Below, piece by piece: positions 22,401 to 29,237 of a DNA stretch of 64,000 nucleotides. The DNA is taken from positions 25,073 through 89,072 of the IMG/VR virus record IMGVR_UViG_3300027816_000087; one strand, given 5' to 3'. Both the position numbers and the translations under genes were made by a program. The notes under the pieces are model-generated. The model ran no database searches. It was given only the letters and a program-made list of their open reading frames with translations, and was not told the origin of the DNA. The DNA is from a virus. The stretch's first letter is position 1. Every line of letters begins with the position of its first letter.

Positions 22401-23268
22401 ATCCTGTATCAACAAATGGTATTATTTTACGAGCTCCTGTTACAAGAAACTCAGGAATACTATTTGACTTCCAAATAGGCGTACCTAATTTTACCATATC
22501 TTTGGCAATATCAGCTTTGGTAACTATTCTACCTGCCCACTTAGGAGCACTTAAACCAAGTTTAGCTACTGAAAATTCTGTAGATAAACCTAAAGTTAAA
22601 AGTTCTTCAGAAAGAAATTGACCTATAGTTCCAAGAGCAAATCCTGATTGCTGAAGCATGTCACCAAAAAACTTCCTATTAAATATGCCTTCTTCATATT
22701 CAGGTAAATTATAAATGGCATATTTATTCATTATTTCTTTAGTAGCTCTATCTTGCTCTAATAAATCTTCAGGTGAACCTATTAAATCTGTTTTAGCTTC
22801 ATCCCAATTTGTACTCCATATAGCATCAATTAGATTACCCCATCCTTTCCATCCTTCAACAAATGTATTCCCAGCAAGTTTAAACATTCCTGTTAATCCA
22901 TTACCCCATACATCACCCCATGTTTGACGTTTAGCATATGCAAATTCATTTTGAGGACCAAGATATGGATTATAACCAAGTTGGGCAAAGTCACGTGTAT
23001 TACTAGTATATCTCTCTACTTGAGATCTATCCCAATCAAAAAATACAGGAGCAGCCATAGCTGTGCCTGAAGGTGCTTTATTTTCAAATGATTGCAAACC
23101 TTTTTCTACTGGATCAAGTTGAGCTGGTGGTTGATATCCAAAACCATCGTTAATACTAGTATTAATAAGATCCAACATATCTGGACCTCTATCTGGAAGT
23201 GGAAGTTCAGGCTCACTTAAATATGCACCTTGTAGTTGTTCAGGAATTATACCAGTACCAAAATCCAT
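7489..23268 (-). CDS. Giant multidomain protein with crAss-type virion RNA polymerase
   Basis: This is a single open frame of 5,259 residues. The polymerase signature DFDVD lies at residues 4072-4076 inside 'PSEMVGKTGSDFDVDKLN'. This equals the catalytic DxDxD loop of the two-barrel, YonO-like RNA polymerases that crAss-like phages carry in the virion. The preceding 'GSRIPTSGLN' block and the following 'MFLANYY' are also typical. Other regions in order: hydrophobic helices in the first 600 residues; long coiled coils about 1120-1480; an ADP-ribosyltransferase-like segment about 2275-2390 ('AYRT', 'GKGLYLS', 'NEFVLFDQD'); a degenerate zincin helix HEAFE at 2556-2560 with a downstream acidic helix; and a SLOG (Rossmann-like) domain from about 4957 ('TYAGIGSRETP' to 'GGTGQAVEMA'). 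The polymerase would transcribe early phage genes after ejection. Placing these activities together in one chain is unusual. The polymerase call is firm; the ART and zincin calls rest on short motifs. Confidence 0.85.
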   Translation of the reverse strand: MDFGTGIIPEQLQGAYLSEPELPLPDRGPDMLDLINTSINDGFGYQPPAQLDPVEKGLQSFENKAPSGTAMAAPVFFDWDRSQVERYTSNTRDFAQLGYNPYLGPQNEFAYAKRQTWGDVWGNGLTGMFKLAGNTFVEGWKGWGNLIDAIWSTNWDEAKTDLIGSPEDLLEQDRATKEIMNKYAIYNLPEYEEGIFNRKFFGDMLQQSGFALGTIGQFLSEELLTLGLSTEFSVAKLGLSAPKWAGRIVTKADIAKDMVKLGTPIWKSNSIPEFLVTGARKIIPFVDTGYALAKYGKAGAGALQLGAIGLGGVRRFLSEANMAMTEARMEAAGTYGDLYTKLYDEELFKTGEAPTPDKLTAIEQIAKDAAFDNFQVNSGILMLANRLQFDNLFTKFSFGRKVLGEGTSEFAEDVLKVSGKAAAKEGVGKSLTKVYEKGTLGTLGLFSEISKDFGVKKAAWEATKSVGRNVFKWEASEGIQELFQETSNKALQDYYYDLYHGAKGSELTDYISKAAKEQYSTQGLKTFLMGALTGRLLSPINFAVGKAKEKIGSDPLQVKERKKQLTESIQALNAFYENPNKYLPEHIANVKVQNKTAQNMQEAIANRDAYVFHNNKDSAFAKMISAAIKTDMIDGVIETIRAYGDAFNDNEFKEAFGFDKTEENVASTKEFFNKIADNVIDFHKTWRDLKNRFGDLVIPELYKEGTPERKTALRAKRALDDAIEVLATVDYKARKATMRAGELQVKMAGVPVLGSTAAIAFRNIGATKNTEAEIDLLKMEIKNLESQETKDNATKDLIEAKKEQLASLEEWKENYSQLANMERGDKLKSDKAKKALVTYLNSKNKESKIDIVIKEDQLDEIYTNLLDYIELNKDNKEYIDAYNKLANPIEFAKMQERITDAIIAVEKKKLEEHLKEIEKNAGVEDDTPKAVTTIVTKDKEGKEVTFEIKEGENYITESSPKKRIYKGKVPVIQYDQDIIKIVSIDDRGISFTYNDEKEVIIMSVDEFSQIGKLYPLSSMTDHERIYFKNRDVVFDLNVFKKTGKPHYTKGKYANKDFSSTGINVKARLELIKENGEYVLKIVYINPVRNVKESIYYNAEYLKKYASNKKDVLDITESEDEVVSRRTETRRQSQLKMLNEALEDVMSKSDKLLVDRNKNEEEYNKIKKELEDYIAEIELIEEEFQNKPYVRGRKSKVRIELEQRKEVLINLVQSAERLIENLQIQSQELQKQQDVLNQLLEYYFEGIEEIEQSGQPFTMVDGKIYTSEQERLNEAQQQEIIKPSRGITTDQISGMLDETELELDLVNERISILQNMIDYSNKLLERINRVTDLFDTLAGINDKKQLLNQLVLMKRQEKDADNKKTIQNIINSLNDGDSMELAYIFELVDRVVDSKKELKELLEQARYLQDRYDRLTLAYQQRGEISALEKRIGMLQAVQEGIILGYNLIQQKEGIIKQEGNKIITKPNSVPVKDEMIQGVDALFSTEPIIDIAPGSEEEAETFKQMEAFAPILDENALFKTAGRHFADKNDTQITSPQEARFFKFSETAKLSDENGSVFYLMPVTKDSKEFQELRSEGFEDDIRLVVVRRDAMGNFKPVGMDGNILENPTKENMVYTGMHGSKELLGDDADATYEWLKDNFAIYDKKTQKNRVTKEQALAFATYFKQVRNAIKEKVKAGETVVLPIIDKSPGIYNREPLVGGYDEDGNPTPQRPQELSLEGRLIEDNPDFTNLKHPDGRPVRIVISKNDTRVKAGRAMVVRPGEPPIVVYNRKFTAEEQENVINILKRLSELFIQKNSELGLNEEQLAEFQTALRYLQGVTYWSPVQEGKKPSPFQLSVQSGLNIGSTNILFTADSIEKNRDKILEALQYHKVNNTLLNDKNKTESFYDVKVIDGKIVRGKQYVNYQHYLLAERPGGSVLYTNIKPYTSPSENKTEAQNYQLKNVYFKYDASGFVAEPVQAAGDQPTTTPKSIKQYSLYQKEVRADDGSIFYNIENNIPKEGKVTFVTRRRNGNELYLHTEYKNGKYEIFQVIDEKGEDLTNADLNGQKVKDFYQGEFDKRFEAVNKFSQTVAQGKSIQLEMIDSFKETFIRIEEYAKQGETVNDVKVAQVLTSQSTPVTPVSVSDAQTRKNKAIASIEKVTDGWRAIADDPGGASADELIGDTREDVLKQIDEKYKDEIASTAPVFNVEAKRKEVRAAIQKAGQGEGGQFFVTLSDGTRESAVRISLSGNELGIGNKGVTVDLSTIVKIENPDGSVVYDVTKTSDIERKPGITVLPNGNLRIVAYRTEKVGPTSKNQFQRGKGLYLSLDKPYPGEEIYTVEIEISPENLLDRKFGYGKISEDEFINKKNQARPSLETLHEFKQNLGIKAEIGSIDGALQNEFVLFDQDLINKALASKQPISLKSTAAPVVGKTLAASGITFDDFVNQKYKDYVSEARSQGATPLSKEEYTTKYNKQLNLEYKSKVQVSAQTSAQNLLDMAKQAKPKDDYDANARVGEITAATKTEDIAKFKEWLSKVLPQIPLDILDELVDGKYMGQFVNGMIRMYKFAEEGTGFHEAFEAVWNAYLSPEKQQALIDEYKKRKDYKSQPSYLWAVANYKTQDEKRLIKEALAEEFREYMLKEGTEVKAESPKRNTFFRRLWNWLKKILGLTKEKVAEIEDETTKLFGQIAKGEFKDATPLQNFDPSVKHNRASVSGTSVEFTQQLMEGLTAIFFSKLNNESYKAKGYTIEKMFDEDNNIFEDLFKASWSTIFNRFMPGLNDVMQRDEFKYASPEVQTEFINQYREYRIAEDQKIASNLYFQKERVLNSEIYNTEVKEQFKNYLSQFGLKFKQVEDVKKSEEDIAEIEAKEENANTLGIRDVIYVDPTSLTNPTVRLLILSLPDNKTDESGKVSDVRNKLNLPSLVSYKRKMNILLNELSDVVPMMRKQEDGTFKKTSALEEMFNKLDKKFKDPIYKFRYKDGYQWIENLKSRLKYDTLKNGGIVSDDDVRLLVAFETSFTRNRNNPLKIIVGADGKIRHVNAVSVNTKEKIREEWRNGIKEKAYKVDISKLDTGGIVYISPANTIEINLSSPRLTYILGASDVKGHLGAFNALGISLSTKPENLSETNKNIIKNAYNSLKYVLEDAVKNNKTIKYDSLFGTDLIGGPLNALLELELNFRSEDTLLSHQTADGKTQYAITLPSEISYVLHSLNSANTLEEFIMSNPQYGTVVGDIIKLNPYNSTSEILSPGGIVFDAKGRKREGVKIDYEYISGMAAERESDGENTDKLNFNDKIIQEIYHILRGSYFTVINSDKSSEFAVKMGHFVKMSEISNLGLIEDKYINALKAEVMHALRFHFYPNNIQNHQDRILELGHFSNIPGLEKGSNLRNYFEKLVKDTKITKRTKIENATLIFEALTENFVSTVKNEGILKDYVESQVKETKQWLVNKEIVKTVEIDAGVTVINVLNRFKALGIPKDADAISGINTKEMSEAEFNKLARFLVVNRQLAVYEQHKLFYGHPALYKDLAKRSSGANSQKNVISENPHVISWMEQNKPRYDGRVRDADNPVMRSISYADPKVTSPYLKYIAEELFKDISTKVDKKRAEQLIGAKFNEDGSLKSIVGGKGTYISSYINMDEADGQAMIMPDYFRDMLYLSGMLSKEQEALLDYENALEIIDRSDKSHPYYNPKYTKEQIQKAKEVLSKPKPEAILQVLKPQGFGFQNTDGMSHINFLKNSVFPLTWSRVKNNPEMMSKYIDAKNQGVDIIDFGSGHKVGAMTKPNGKLTPFYNEDGTISKEVPILQDIFSKYFGIQVSTPDYAKNVVIFGSQIRKLILSDLPESLKPYAEEYKNVLNALLDIEREALLQELGLKQNEDGSYDIENVGKLMETLRQEAIKRNLPDNVVEMLDTFIDDNKEVPKYPLDANPARERIESVLNSLVDNRIIRTEMFGKANVQVSSTLFAQGRKLLYIKDGVYQNVEDYSKLSKKEKESVTISSSNLNFYNTDYGRYIEVYTPWYFKGITPQEAGFVQNEEGIWVAPEGKDFADLLNSIGSRIPTSGLNMIDSIVIKGFLDPSYGDMVVVPSEMVGKTGSDFDVDKLNMFLANYYISKKTNEIKYIKYSSSPDELNNRYNRYINDKYADIIKPVINIINNLKEEIRTGVKEIKQLEEELYYFEELIYKGNAIEGKLVSDLFNKKIKNIQQAMLADEELKMNQLNVEALSVALDKAADDYNALKTEITTKDSLQEFSKRSIEDQNSKKALQNRVIEIIKTILEHPDNQRQLLTPNSASKLKKLSEYILELKGIKRDDTNMTKLSEWVTMSETRETFVTSKQLVGVAALQITSHTMSQIGEVELTGTYKDYDGTTRQVKIKLPNSNTNKLDLTVDEDGMYIFDLFNEALTGSVDAAKDPFIFDIRLNLETAATWFYLTKRGVSQENIALMFNQPVIDDYFKYRDANKTFVNEVNDEALYFNEVIIKAASLYYTQGTGNVIDTTQYPDKTLALFRGIQQQFKQYTPQQLAEAISSKTLTKEQNLMQVAILMDMLDYKTQADKLSNFIRGISYDTTKTKNIVESHLQQSRYNRAVNDNFIKQDSLDRVFDKTFLGKVKEVKDDVRNMFEKFFVVLNPKSLPAFEPILEKLDDDGIFMTNEDKAEYLNRYQNFFIAYILQNTPFGNNERLNQYFNLFTDGKNESLAKRLKRMKDKYPDSLALKNLFPVINQNRLSTDNIKMFNNKMSSYDVNVISESIDILYSQAEMIGDFELKEFIDNLARLAILQSGVQLSPVTFTKVLPLNLYAGLTADIFKNYANSPDVVNVDQVWKTFHQNNYKNNKIVPKQKYSAKYLQNGLLVIRGDRNIARNQYIKMYVPVDGVDTKNDKLPFDERFKLNLYERIKITDTTGSDVTLDKSVVKYRPINKLGNGMYLVETTPNPLTEASRFAVNGDVNESMHDEAVMAWRKQVSLETIESGLPEFDKLPGRSSTRTMTYAGIGSRETPTDVLKLMTEASKYLDSIGYTLQTGFTFKDKETGLDEEGADKAFSDGSKNKILFGPSGIRRTVNGNTSLETYDNNVSKISEAVVKEIHPAPDRLTPGGLKLMARNTNQIFGKNLDSTVDFVLFYAEETDNPLRPKGGTGQAVEMARRKGIPTINMANPNWRQELDRVLSSITQAPVSGKKTIKEFKVGEQVQDDKYNVWKIISQEEYEKESRIGTKAGVKVRFITNVNPNENRRQDFLNPDSTTYIKPNSVNTLGENTLVQPTQAVTGPSKIQPEGLPSIDNNNQNNCG

Positions 23269-23287
23269 ATCTTTATATTAATTTTAT

Positions 23288-26200
23288 TTATTTTAAATTA
23301 ATTCCATTTTGATTAAAAAACAAATCTCTACTAATTATTGAAGGCGACCCTCCTCCAGTATTTTGAGTATTTTTTCTATTTTTTAAATACTCTTCATACT
23401 TTTGTTGTAGATCAAAATTAGCTTTTAAATTATCATAGTAAATCTTTTGTATTTCAAAAACAATTTCATCAGGAGTTTTTTCTTGAAGACTAAATATTCT
23501 ATCAGTAATTTGTCTTTCTTCAAGTCTTGTTCTCATTTCATTTGTTTTAGGATCTATTTCGTTTATACGAACATTATATTTTAAATTAAGCCTCACTGTA
23601 CTAGGCATAGATTGAGGTGTAGATCCATCTCTATCAGGAGTTAATGTAAAATTAAAACCTGTTGCATTCATCATATCATCAGATTTAAATTGCTTTCCTC
23701 TTAATAATGTTTGATAAATATAATATCCAGAATTCTTAGGCATATCACGTAAGTTCGGACCTAAACTAGGACTTCCTTCATTAATTGCAAATACAAATTT
23801 TTTGCCAGCCAAATCTGTTAATTTTTCAGTTCCTAAAACAATTTTTGAACCATCAGTAATAGCTCCAAAATCTACAGATATATTTGCTCTTCCTGCTATT
23901 AATCCACCACCTGCTGTATTGTATTTAAAACCTCCAAAATACTGTTCTGTTTGTTTTTCATTTTGTTGCAGTTTTCTTATTGCAGCCATTTCAGGAATAG
24001 TAGCTTCTCTTATTGTTCCATTACTTTCTTCTATATAAACTTCGGCATTTGCAGGTTCTAACACTTCTTGAAAAAGAGCAAATGCTTTATCACCATCTCT
24101 TGTACTTTTTTCTGGATCAAATAAATAACTAAAGTTAGTCCCCACTTTACCTGTTTGACTTGAAAAAAATTGTAAACTGGGAACTACTGAATTATATACT
24201 TTGTTATAGTTTTTTCTAAAATCCCAAGGTTCTCCAAATTTATCAGTAAAGTTATCTATTGTCTGTTTAAGTTTTAAAAGATCTTTTTCCTGTGCATAAA
24301 GAGTTTCTCCATTCATTTCAATTTGAATAGACTTTAAAGCTGTTGGATCTGTAGATACAGGTGTTTTATAACCACCAATAATTTTATAACTAAATTTATT
24401 ATTAAAAATAGCTTGAGCTATTGCTTCAGGTTTAAGTTTAATATTAAACATATTTGGTACCTGAATTGGTAAATTTGCACCTATAATTGGAACACCAGCA
24501 TAAGTAGTAAACGTAAAATCTTTAAATGCTTTAACTTCAGATATTTGTGCAAGTTTTTCAGAAGTTAGTAACTCATATGTACCATCATTTTTTTTAGTAA
24601 AATATTTATTTGCTTCTGCTGGATTTGTTTTTGCATATTTATCTAATATTTGTTTTCTATTTTCTTCATTAGCCAAATAAACTTCTAGGTTTGTTTTAGC
24701 AACGTTATAATTAATTAATGCTTTTTGTTCTTGAGCTGTTAACATAAAATCTAATGGTTGAGGTTTTCCATCTGCACCAATATGATTTTTAGCCTCATCC
24801 ATTCTATCTTTTAAATAACCCTGCGTATATGCAATTAAAGCATTACGCATTGTTCCTGGTCCTGTAAGTTTTGTTATACCAGCTTCTTTAACATATTTAT
24901 TTTCAATAAGTAACTTTTCTAATTTTTTTGAAGCAGCAGCTTGCTCAGGTGTAAATTTATAATCAGGAGCTCCTGGATTAAACAGACCACCTCTTAATTC
25001 ATTATCAAAAGCTGATGAAATACTTGCTACTTCAGCATCAGTTAATCCTAAACCATTCTTTGCAAAATATAATAAACCATCAGGACTAAATGCAAGATTA
25101 TATGAACTATAAAAAAGTTCTTTTTGACGTCTATCAAATATTTCAGCAGCAGTTCCTTGTTCAATAACATTAGTTGTACCTAGTCCAAGATATCTACCAC
25201 CAGTTACTGTTTCAATTCCTTTTATAGGTTCAGTTAAAACATTTCCTTTTTTGTCTACTAACTGACCTAATGCATTTGTAGTTACACCTGAAGATCCACC
25301 AGATCCACCAGATCCATCAGTTTTTTTATTAGGATTAGCTCTTTCCCACAAATCCTGGTCACGTTTCCACTCTGCTTCTTGTTTATTTAACTCATAATTT
25401 AAAACATCTAAATCAAATTTTCTTTGATTAAGTTGGGCTTCTTGTGCTTTAAAATATGTTTCATTAGGCTTAATCTTTCTAGATTCTAATGAAGACACAC
25501 CTGTAGACCAATTATCTACAAGACGTTGTTTAGCAAGTTTACCAAAGAAACCTTCAGGATTTAAAATAATATTGTTTTTAAGTTGGGCTTGATAATTTTT
25601 AGGAAAATTAATTTCGTATTCTTTATCTATAGCATTTGATTTTCCTAATAACTCAGCTTTTTGTTTTTGATATTGTAACGCAGCTTGTTGATATTCAGGA
25701 GTGAGATTTTTTGGAAGAGCGTTTAATAACCCATTAATTCTAGCAATTTCTACAGCTACATTATTTTTTCTTTTTTGATATCCTTTATCAAACTCACCTA
25801 CTACATCATCAGCCATTTTTTCGTAAATCTGAGCATCTGTTAGATTAGGAAATTGATTTTTGTATTGTTTGTATCTTTCTTCTTTTTCCACTCTACCTGT
25901 TACACTAAATTGCTCATAGAAATTATTACCTATCATTGACTCAGCCCATGTAGCAAAATGTTTTTTAGATCTCTCTCCATTTTCTGTACTAATTAAATAT
26001 GCACCATCAGCACTTGTCTCATCCCAAACTATTTTTAAACCATCTTTACCAGCAACTTCATTTAAATATTTTTCAATATTAGTAAAAGGAATAGCTTTAC
26101 GCTTTTGTACTTTTGAAAAATCATCATCTGTTCTATTAGCATTAATCAAAACATCTAAACCGTTCTGAAGATCTTTAGCTACAACACCACTATATTGTTC

Positions 26201-26602
26201 TCTTATCTTAGGGTCATCACTATTTTTCCAACTTTCAAGAGTTTGAAATTCATTTTGATAAGCTTTGGTAAGTTGTGCATCTTTTACAATAAAATTATCT
26301 TCCCAAAAAGGAGCAAATATTCCACGAGCAGCAGCTACATTTTGAGGTTGAGCAAAATCAAACCCAGCCATTTTTTGAAGATTTGCTCTAGCTTGTTTAA
26401 TATACTCATCTCTTATTTGTATATTGTACTTATTAGAAAGAGGAGCATTAAGTACTGATTCCCAAGCACTTCTAGCTTTAGAAATACCTTCCTCATACAA
26501 TGCAGTTTTCCTTTGAAGCATTTTATCATAAAATGCTAAATCAGGTTTGTATATATAAGGTTCAGGAAAAACGTCTGTAATATTGGGAATATAAGTTGCC
26601 AT
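23288..26602 (-). CDS. Large virion-cargo protein of unknown function
   Basis: The 1,104-residue product lies between two cargo-type genes and upstream of the polymerase gene. It is hydrophilic, helix-rich in its first 450 residues (repeated Lys/Glu/Gln heptads), and has a flexible Gly/Ser linker at about 428-440. The second half is more beta-rich. The N-terminus 'MATYIPNITDVFPEPYIYK' is of a style seen in structural proteins. It has no catalytic motif and lacks the GG-motif that marks the three genes before it. By position it is a candidate ejection or cargo protein; this is inference from synteny with crAss-like phages only. Confidence 0.6.
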   Translation of the reverse strand: MATYIPNITDVFPEPYIYKPDLAFYDKMLQRKTALYEEGISKARSAWESVLNAPLSNKYNIQIRDEYIKQARANLQKMAGFDFAQPQNVAAARGIFAPFWEDNFIVKDAQLTKAYQNEFQTLESWKNSDDPKIREQYSGVVAKDLQNGLDVLINANRTDDDFSKVQKRKAIPFTNIEKYLNEVAGKDGLKIVWDETSADGAYLISTENGERSKKHFATWAESMIGNNFYEQFSVTGRVEKEERYKQYKNQFPNLTDAQIYEKMADDVVGEFDKGYQKRKNNVAVEIARINGLLNALPKNLTPEYQQAALQYQKQKAELLGKSNAIDKEYEINFPKNYQAQLKNNIILNPEGFFGKLAKQRLVDNWSTGVSSLESRKIKPNETYFKAQEAQLNQRKFDLDVLNYELNKQEAEWKRDQDLWERANPNKKTDGSGGSGGSSGVTTNALGQLVDKKGNVLTEPIKGIETVTGGRYLGLGTTNVIEQGTAAEIFDRRQKELFYSSYNLAFSPDGLLYFAKNGLGLTDAEVASISSAFDNELRGGLFNPGAPDYKFTPEQAAASKKLEKLLIENKYVKEAGITKLTGPGTMRNALIAYTQGYLKDRMDEAKNHIGADGKPQPLDFMLTAQEQKALINYNVAKTNLEVYLANEENRKQILDKYAKTNPAEANKYFTKKNDGTYELLTSEKLAQISEVKAFKDFTFTTYAGVPIIGANLPIQVPNMFNIKLKPEAIAQAIFNNKFSYKIIGGYKTPVSTDPTALKSIQIEMNGETLYAQEKDLLKLKQTIDNFTDKFGEPWDFRKNYNKVYNSVVPSLQFFSSQTGKVGTNFSYLFDPEKSTRDGDKAFALFQEVLEPANAEVYIEESNGTIREATIPEMAAIRKLQQNEKQTEQYFGGFKYNTAGGGLIAGRANISVDFGAITDGSKIVLGTEKLTDLAGKKFVFAINEGSPSLGPNLRDMPKNSGYYIYQTLLRGKQFKSDDMMNATGFNFTLTPDRDGSTPQSMPSTVRLNLKYNVRINEIDPKTNEMRTRLEERQITDRIFSLQEKTPDEIVFEIQKIYYDNLKANFDLQQKYEEYLKNRKNTQNTGGGSPSIISRDLFFNQNGINLK

Positions 26603-26636
26603 ACTGTTACATTATAAATATACTATAAAATTTTCT

Positions 26637-26654
26637 AAGTTTAAAACTAAACTT
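26637..26654. other. Small AT-rich inverted repeat in an intergenic gap
   Basis: AAGTTTA and TAAACTT flank a 4-base spacer in the 59-base gap upstream of the 1,104-residue gene. There is no T-run on the - strand side, so it is a weak hairpin or protein-binding site rather than a convincing terminator. Confidence 0.3.
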
Positions 26655-26661
26655 CTAAGGT

Positions 26662-29217
26662 TTATGACATAAATGGATATGCGCTAGCTCCAAAGTTAAA
26701 TGCTACATCATCATCTGAAGAAGATCCACGTCTTGAAGATGGTCCATATTTTATTTTAAGATATTGATTAAGAGCATCTTTATCCATTGTGCCTTTGTAT
26801 TTATCGTAGTCTTTTAAAAATTCAGAAGACATGTTTGAACCAGAGGCTGTTGAACCCATAATAGCATCAGCTGCATTAACACCTGGTTTAAGTCTAAGTC
26901 TACCAAAAGGATCTGATGTATAATATTTAGATGTATCATAAAGTTGTCCTTTTTTAATACCTGCTTCAATACCTTCACCAAGCGTTTCTGCAAAATCAGT
27001 ACCATATTTACGCATAGCATTTTGATATTGTTGTGCAGCAACAGTTTCACCCGTATATCTTTTATTTCTTGTTTCACGTTTTTGAGCAGCAAGAGAATTA
27101 TATACTTGAGCTTGCAATGGAGAATACTGATTAGCCACACCAACATTAAGATTTTGATATCTTCCTATAGTGTCAGCTGATGTTTTAGCAGCATTTGCTT
27201 GTATATAGTTAGCCATAGCTCCAGCAGCTTGAGGATTGATCATACCAGCCATTTGTTCTAATCCTCTAGCAGTTTCTTGTGCTGAAGCAAGTTCTCTTTC
27301 AGGATCATAAAATGTAGGTCTAGGTATAACTCCTTGAGGCTCATCGTAAAAAGGACGAAGATAGAGAGGAGGATAAGCAGCAGCTGCCATTATTCCTAAT
27401 GTGTTTTGAAAAGGAATTCCATAATAACCACCACCAAAATTACCACCAGTTACATCACCTGCTTTAGGTCCTTCTTCACCTTCTTCATATGTTATATATT
27501 CTTGAATTTCTTTTTTTCTTTCACACTTTCCTGTTTTTTCATTATACTCTAATGTAGGATCAGGATTACCTTTTTCATCAAGACACGTACCTTTTGTTTC
27601 AGGAACTACTTCATCTGGTGTTGCTTGTTGTATAGGTTTATAATATGATTTATATTTTTGTAAACCACTAACAGTACCATGACCCTTTTTAGCAAGTTCT
27701 TCTATTGTAACACCTTTTGCTAATTGTGCTTTAATCCAATCTTCCCAAGCTTTACCAGGTTTACCACCAGAAACAGCTCCTCTAACTTCAACTGATTTAC
27801 CAGGTGATCCTTTTTTAGTATATCCTGGTGTACCTGGTTTGTATGTACCAGCTACCTCAATAACTGTATTTCCTTTTCTTGCTTTATTAGTTCCTTGTAT
27901 ACGTTGATATTCTCCACTAGCAACTTTAGCTTCAAAATCTTTTTTTGACACTTTATTTGGAGATTGTAATCCACCTTGAGCTTTTGGTAGCATGTAGTTA
28001 TCATAGTCATATATCTCACCACCAAACTGATCATTATAAGAACTATCTCCATATGTAGGAACAAATGATCCTCCATTAGCAAAATATGTTCCTTGATAAT
28101 ATGTACCACTATAAGAACCTCCTCTTCTCATTTGTTGAGTTTCTTCTTCTTCTGTAGGTTGTTCTTCTTGAGCTTGTTGCATAGCATAATCTGGTTCTCC
28201 ACCTGGAGCACTATAGTATCCCGATGTATCTTGTTGCTGCATCATTTGCTGATCTCCACCACCACCACCTTGTTGTTGAGAAATAACGTCTTCAACAGTT
28301 TGCATAATGTTTTGCAATGCTTCTTGTTGTTGTGCACGACCAAGCGATTGAAGTGCTTGATATATTTCTTCCTCAGACTTTTTTGTTAGTTGAGCATAAA
28401 CAGAAATGTATTGAGCTATCTTCTTATCTTGACTACGAGATGATCCACCAGCTTGATATCTATACATATCACCTATACTACTATAGTCAGGAACAAATCC
28501 TCCATAGTTCATAGTGTTATATCCATACATAGCCATAGGTTGTTGACCCATCATAGGTGGTTGTTGCATCATTTGATCTTGAGGTTGCTGCTCCATTTGT
28601 TGTTGTTGAGATTGTTGCATATATTGTTGCATTTTAGCAAATTTTTCTTTAGCAATTTCTGGAATCCCCTGTGGAAAACCTTTTTTAGATTCTTGTAATA
28701 TAGCTAGACTAGCAAGCTTATCATCATATTTTTGTATCATTGCTGCTGCTGTTGCTTTTTGTAAAGGATCTGCTTTATCATTTTGAAGAATATCATAATA
28801 TTTATTTGGTCTATATTGACCAGCTAATTCTGCAAAAGAATAAGTTTTTTTATCTTTTTCTGATTTACCAAATTGAGATAGAACACTACCTTTCACTCCC
28901 ATTTTTCCTTTTCTTTTAGAATAAACAAATGAGTTATCAGGTAGATTCATAGGAACACCACCTTCTTTATTAGGATCGGGATTATGATTAGGACCCACTG
29001 CTTTTTGTAATGGACCAGTTGTATATTTAATTTCTTCACCTCCTTCAACTTCTACATTTGAATCCTCTCTAGGATCAGCACTACGAGTGTTTTTTCTTTC
29101 AACATCATTGTAATCAGGATCATAATCATCAATCGTTGTTCTCACTATATCAAGTGAGTGTTTCTTTTGTCCACCATAAACCATCTTTTGAGGAGCTCTT
29201 GTAATTCTAACTTTCAT
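26662..29217 (-). CDS. Gln-rich internal-virion protein with GG-motif repeats
   Basis: The 851-residue product has a basic N-terminus (MKVRITRAPQKMVYGG). It has two low-complexity Gln/Met-rich regions, at about residues 195-230 and 320-360, and several Gly-Gly motifs: YGG near 13, 236 and 397-like positions, and 'LPKAQGG' near 411. The Gln-rich tracts could be disordered or self-associating. Residues about 490-530 form a compact Lys/Gly-rich module ('KAWEDWIKAQLAKG'), and the last 250 residues are Ala/Gln-rich helices. It shares the GG-motif with the two genes transcribed before it, so the three may be co-packaged or co-processed. No enzyme domain is visible. Confidence 0.65.
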   Translation of the reverse strand: MKVRITRAPQKMVYGGQKKHSLDIVRTTIDDYDPDYNDVERKNTRSADPREDSNVEVEGGEEIKYTTGPLQKAVGPNHNPDPNKEGGVPMNLPDNSFVYSKRKGKMGVKGSVLSQFGKSEKDKKTYSFAELAGQYRPNKYYDILQNDKADPLQKATAAAMIQKYDDKLASLAILQESKKGFPQGIPEIAKEKFAKMQQYMQQSQQQQMEQQPQDQMMQQPPMMGQQPMAMYGYNTMNYGGFVPDYSSIGDMYRYQAGGSSRSQDKKIAQYISVYAQLTKKSEEEIYQALQSLGRAQQQEALQNIMQTVEDVISQQQGGGGGDQQMMQQQDTSGYYSAPGGEPDYAMQQAQEEQPTEEEETQQMRRGGSYSGTYYQGTYFANGGSFVPTYGDSSYNDQFGGEIYDYDNYMLPKAQGGLQSPNKVSKKDFEAKVASGEYQRIQGTNKARKGNTVIEVAGTYKPGTPGYTKKGSPGKSVEVRGAVSGGKPGKAWEDWIKAQLAKGVTIEELAKKGHGTVSGLQKYKSYYKPIQQATPDEVVPETKGTCLDEKGNPDPTLEYNEKTGKCERKKEIQEYITYEEGEEGPKAGDVTGGNFGGGYYGIPFQNTLGIMAAAAYPPLYLRPFYDEPQGVIPRPTFYDPERELASAQETARGLEQMAGMINPQAAGAMANYIQANAAKTSADTIGRYQNLNVGVANQYSPLQAQVYNSLAAQKRETRNKRYTGETVAAQQYQNAMRKYGTDFAETLGEGIEAGIKKGQLYDTSKYYTSDPFGRLRLKPGVNAADAIMGSTASGSNMSSEFLKDYDKYKGTMDKDALNQYLKIKYGPSSRRGSSSDDDVAFNFGASAYPFMS

Positions 29218-29237
29218 ATTGTTTGTTTTAATATATT

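Noticed and set aside
26637-26654. Inverted repeat considered as an intrinsic terminator
   Set aside because: A 7-bp all-weak stem without a T-run is unlikely to terminate transcription; listed only as a small hairpin.
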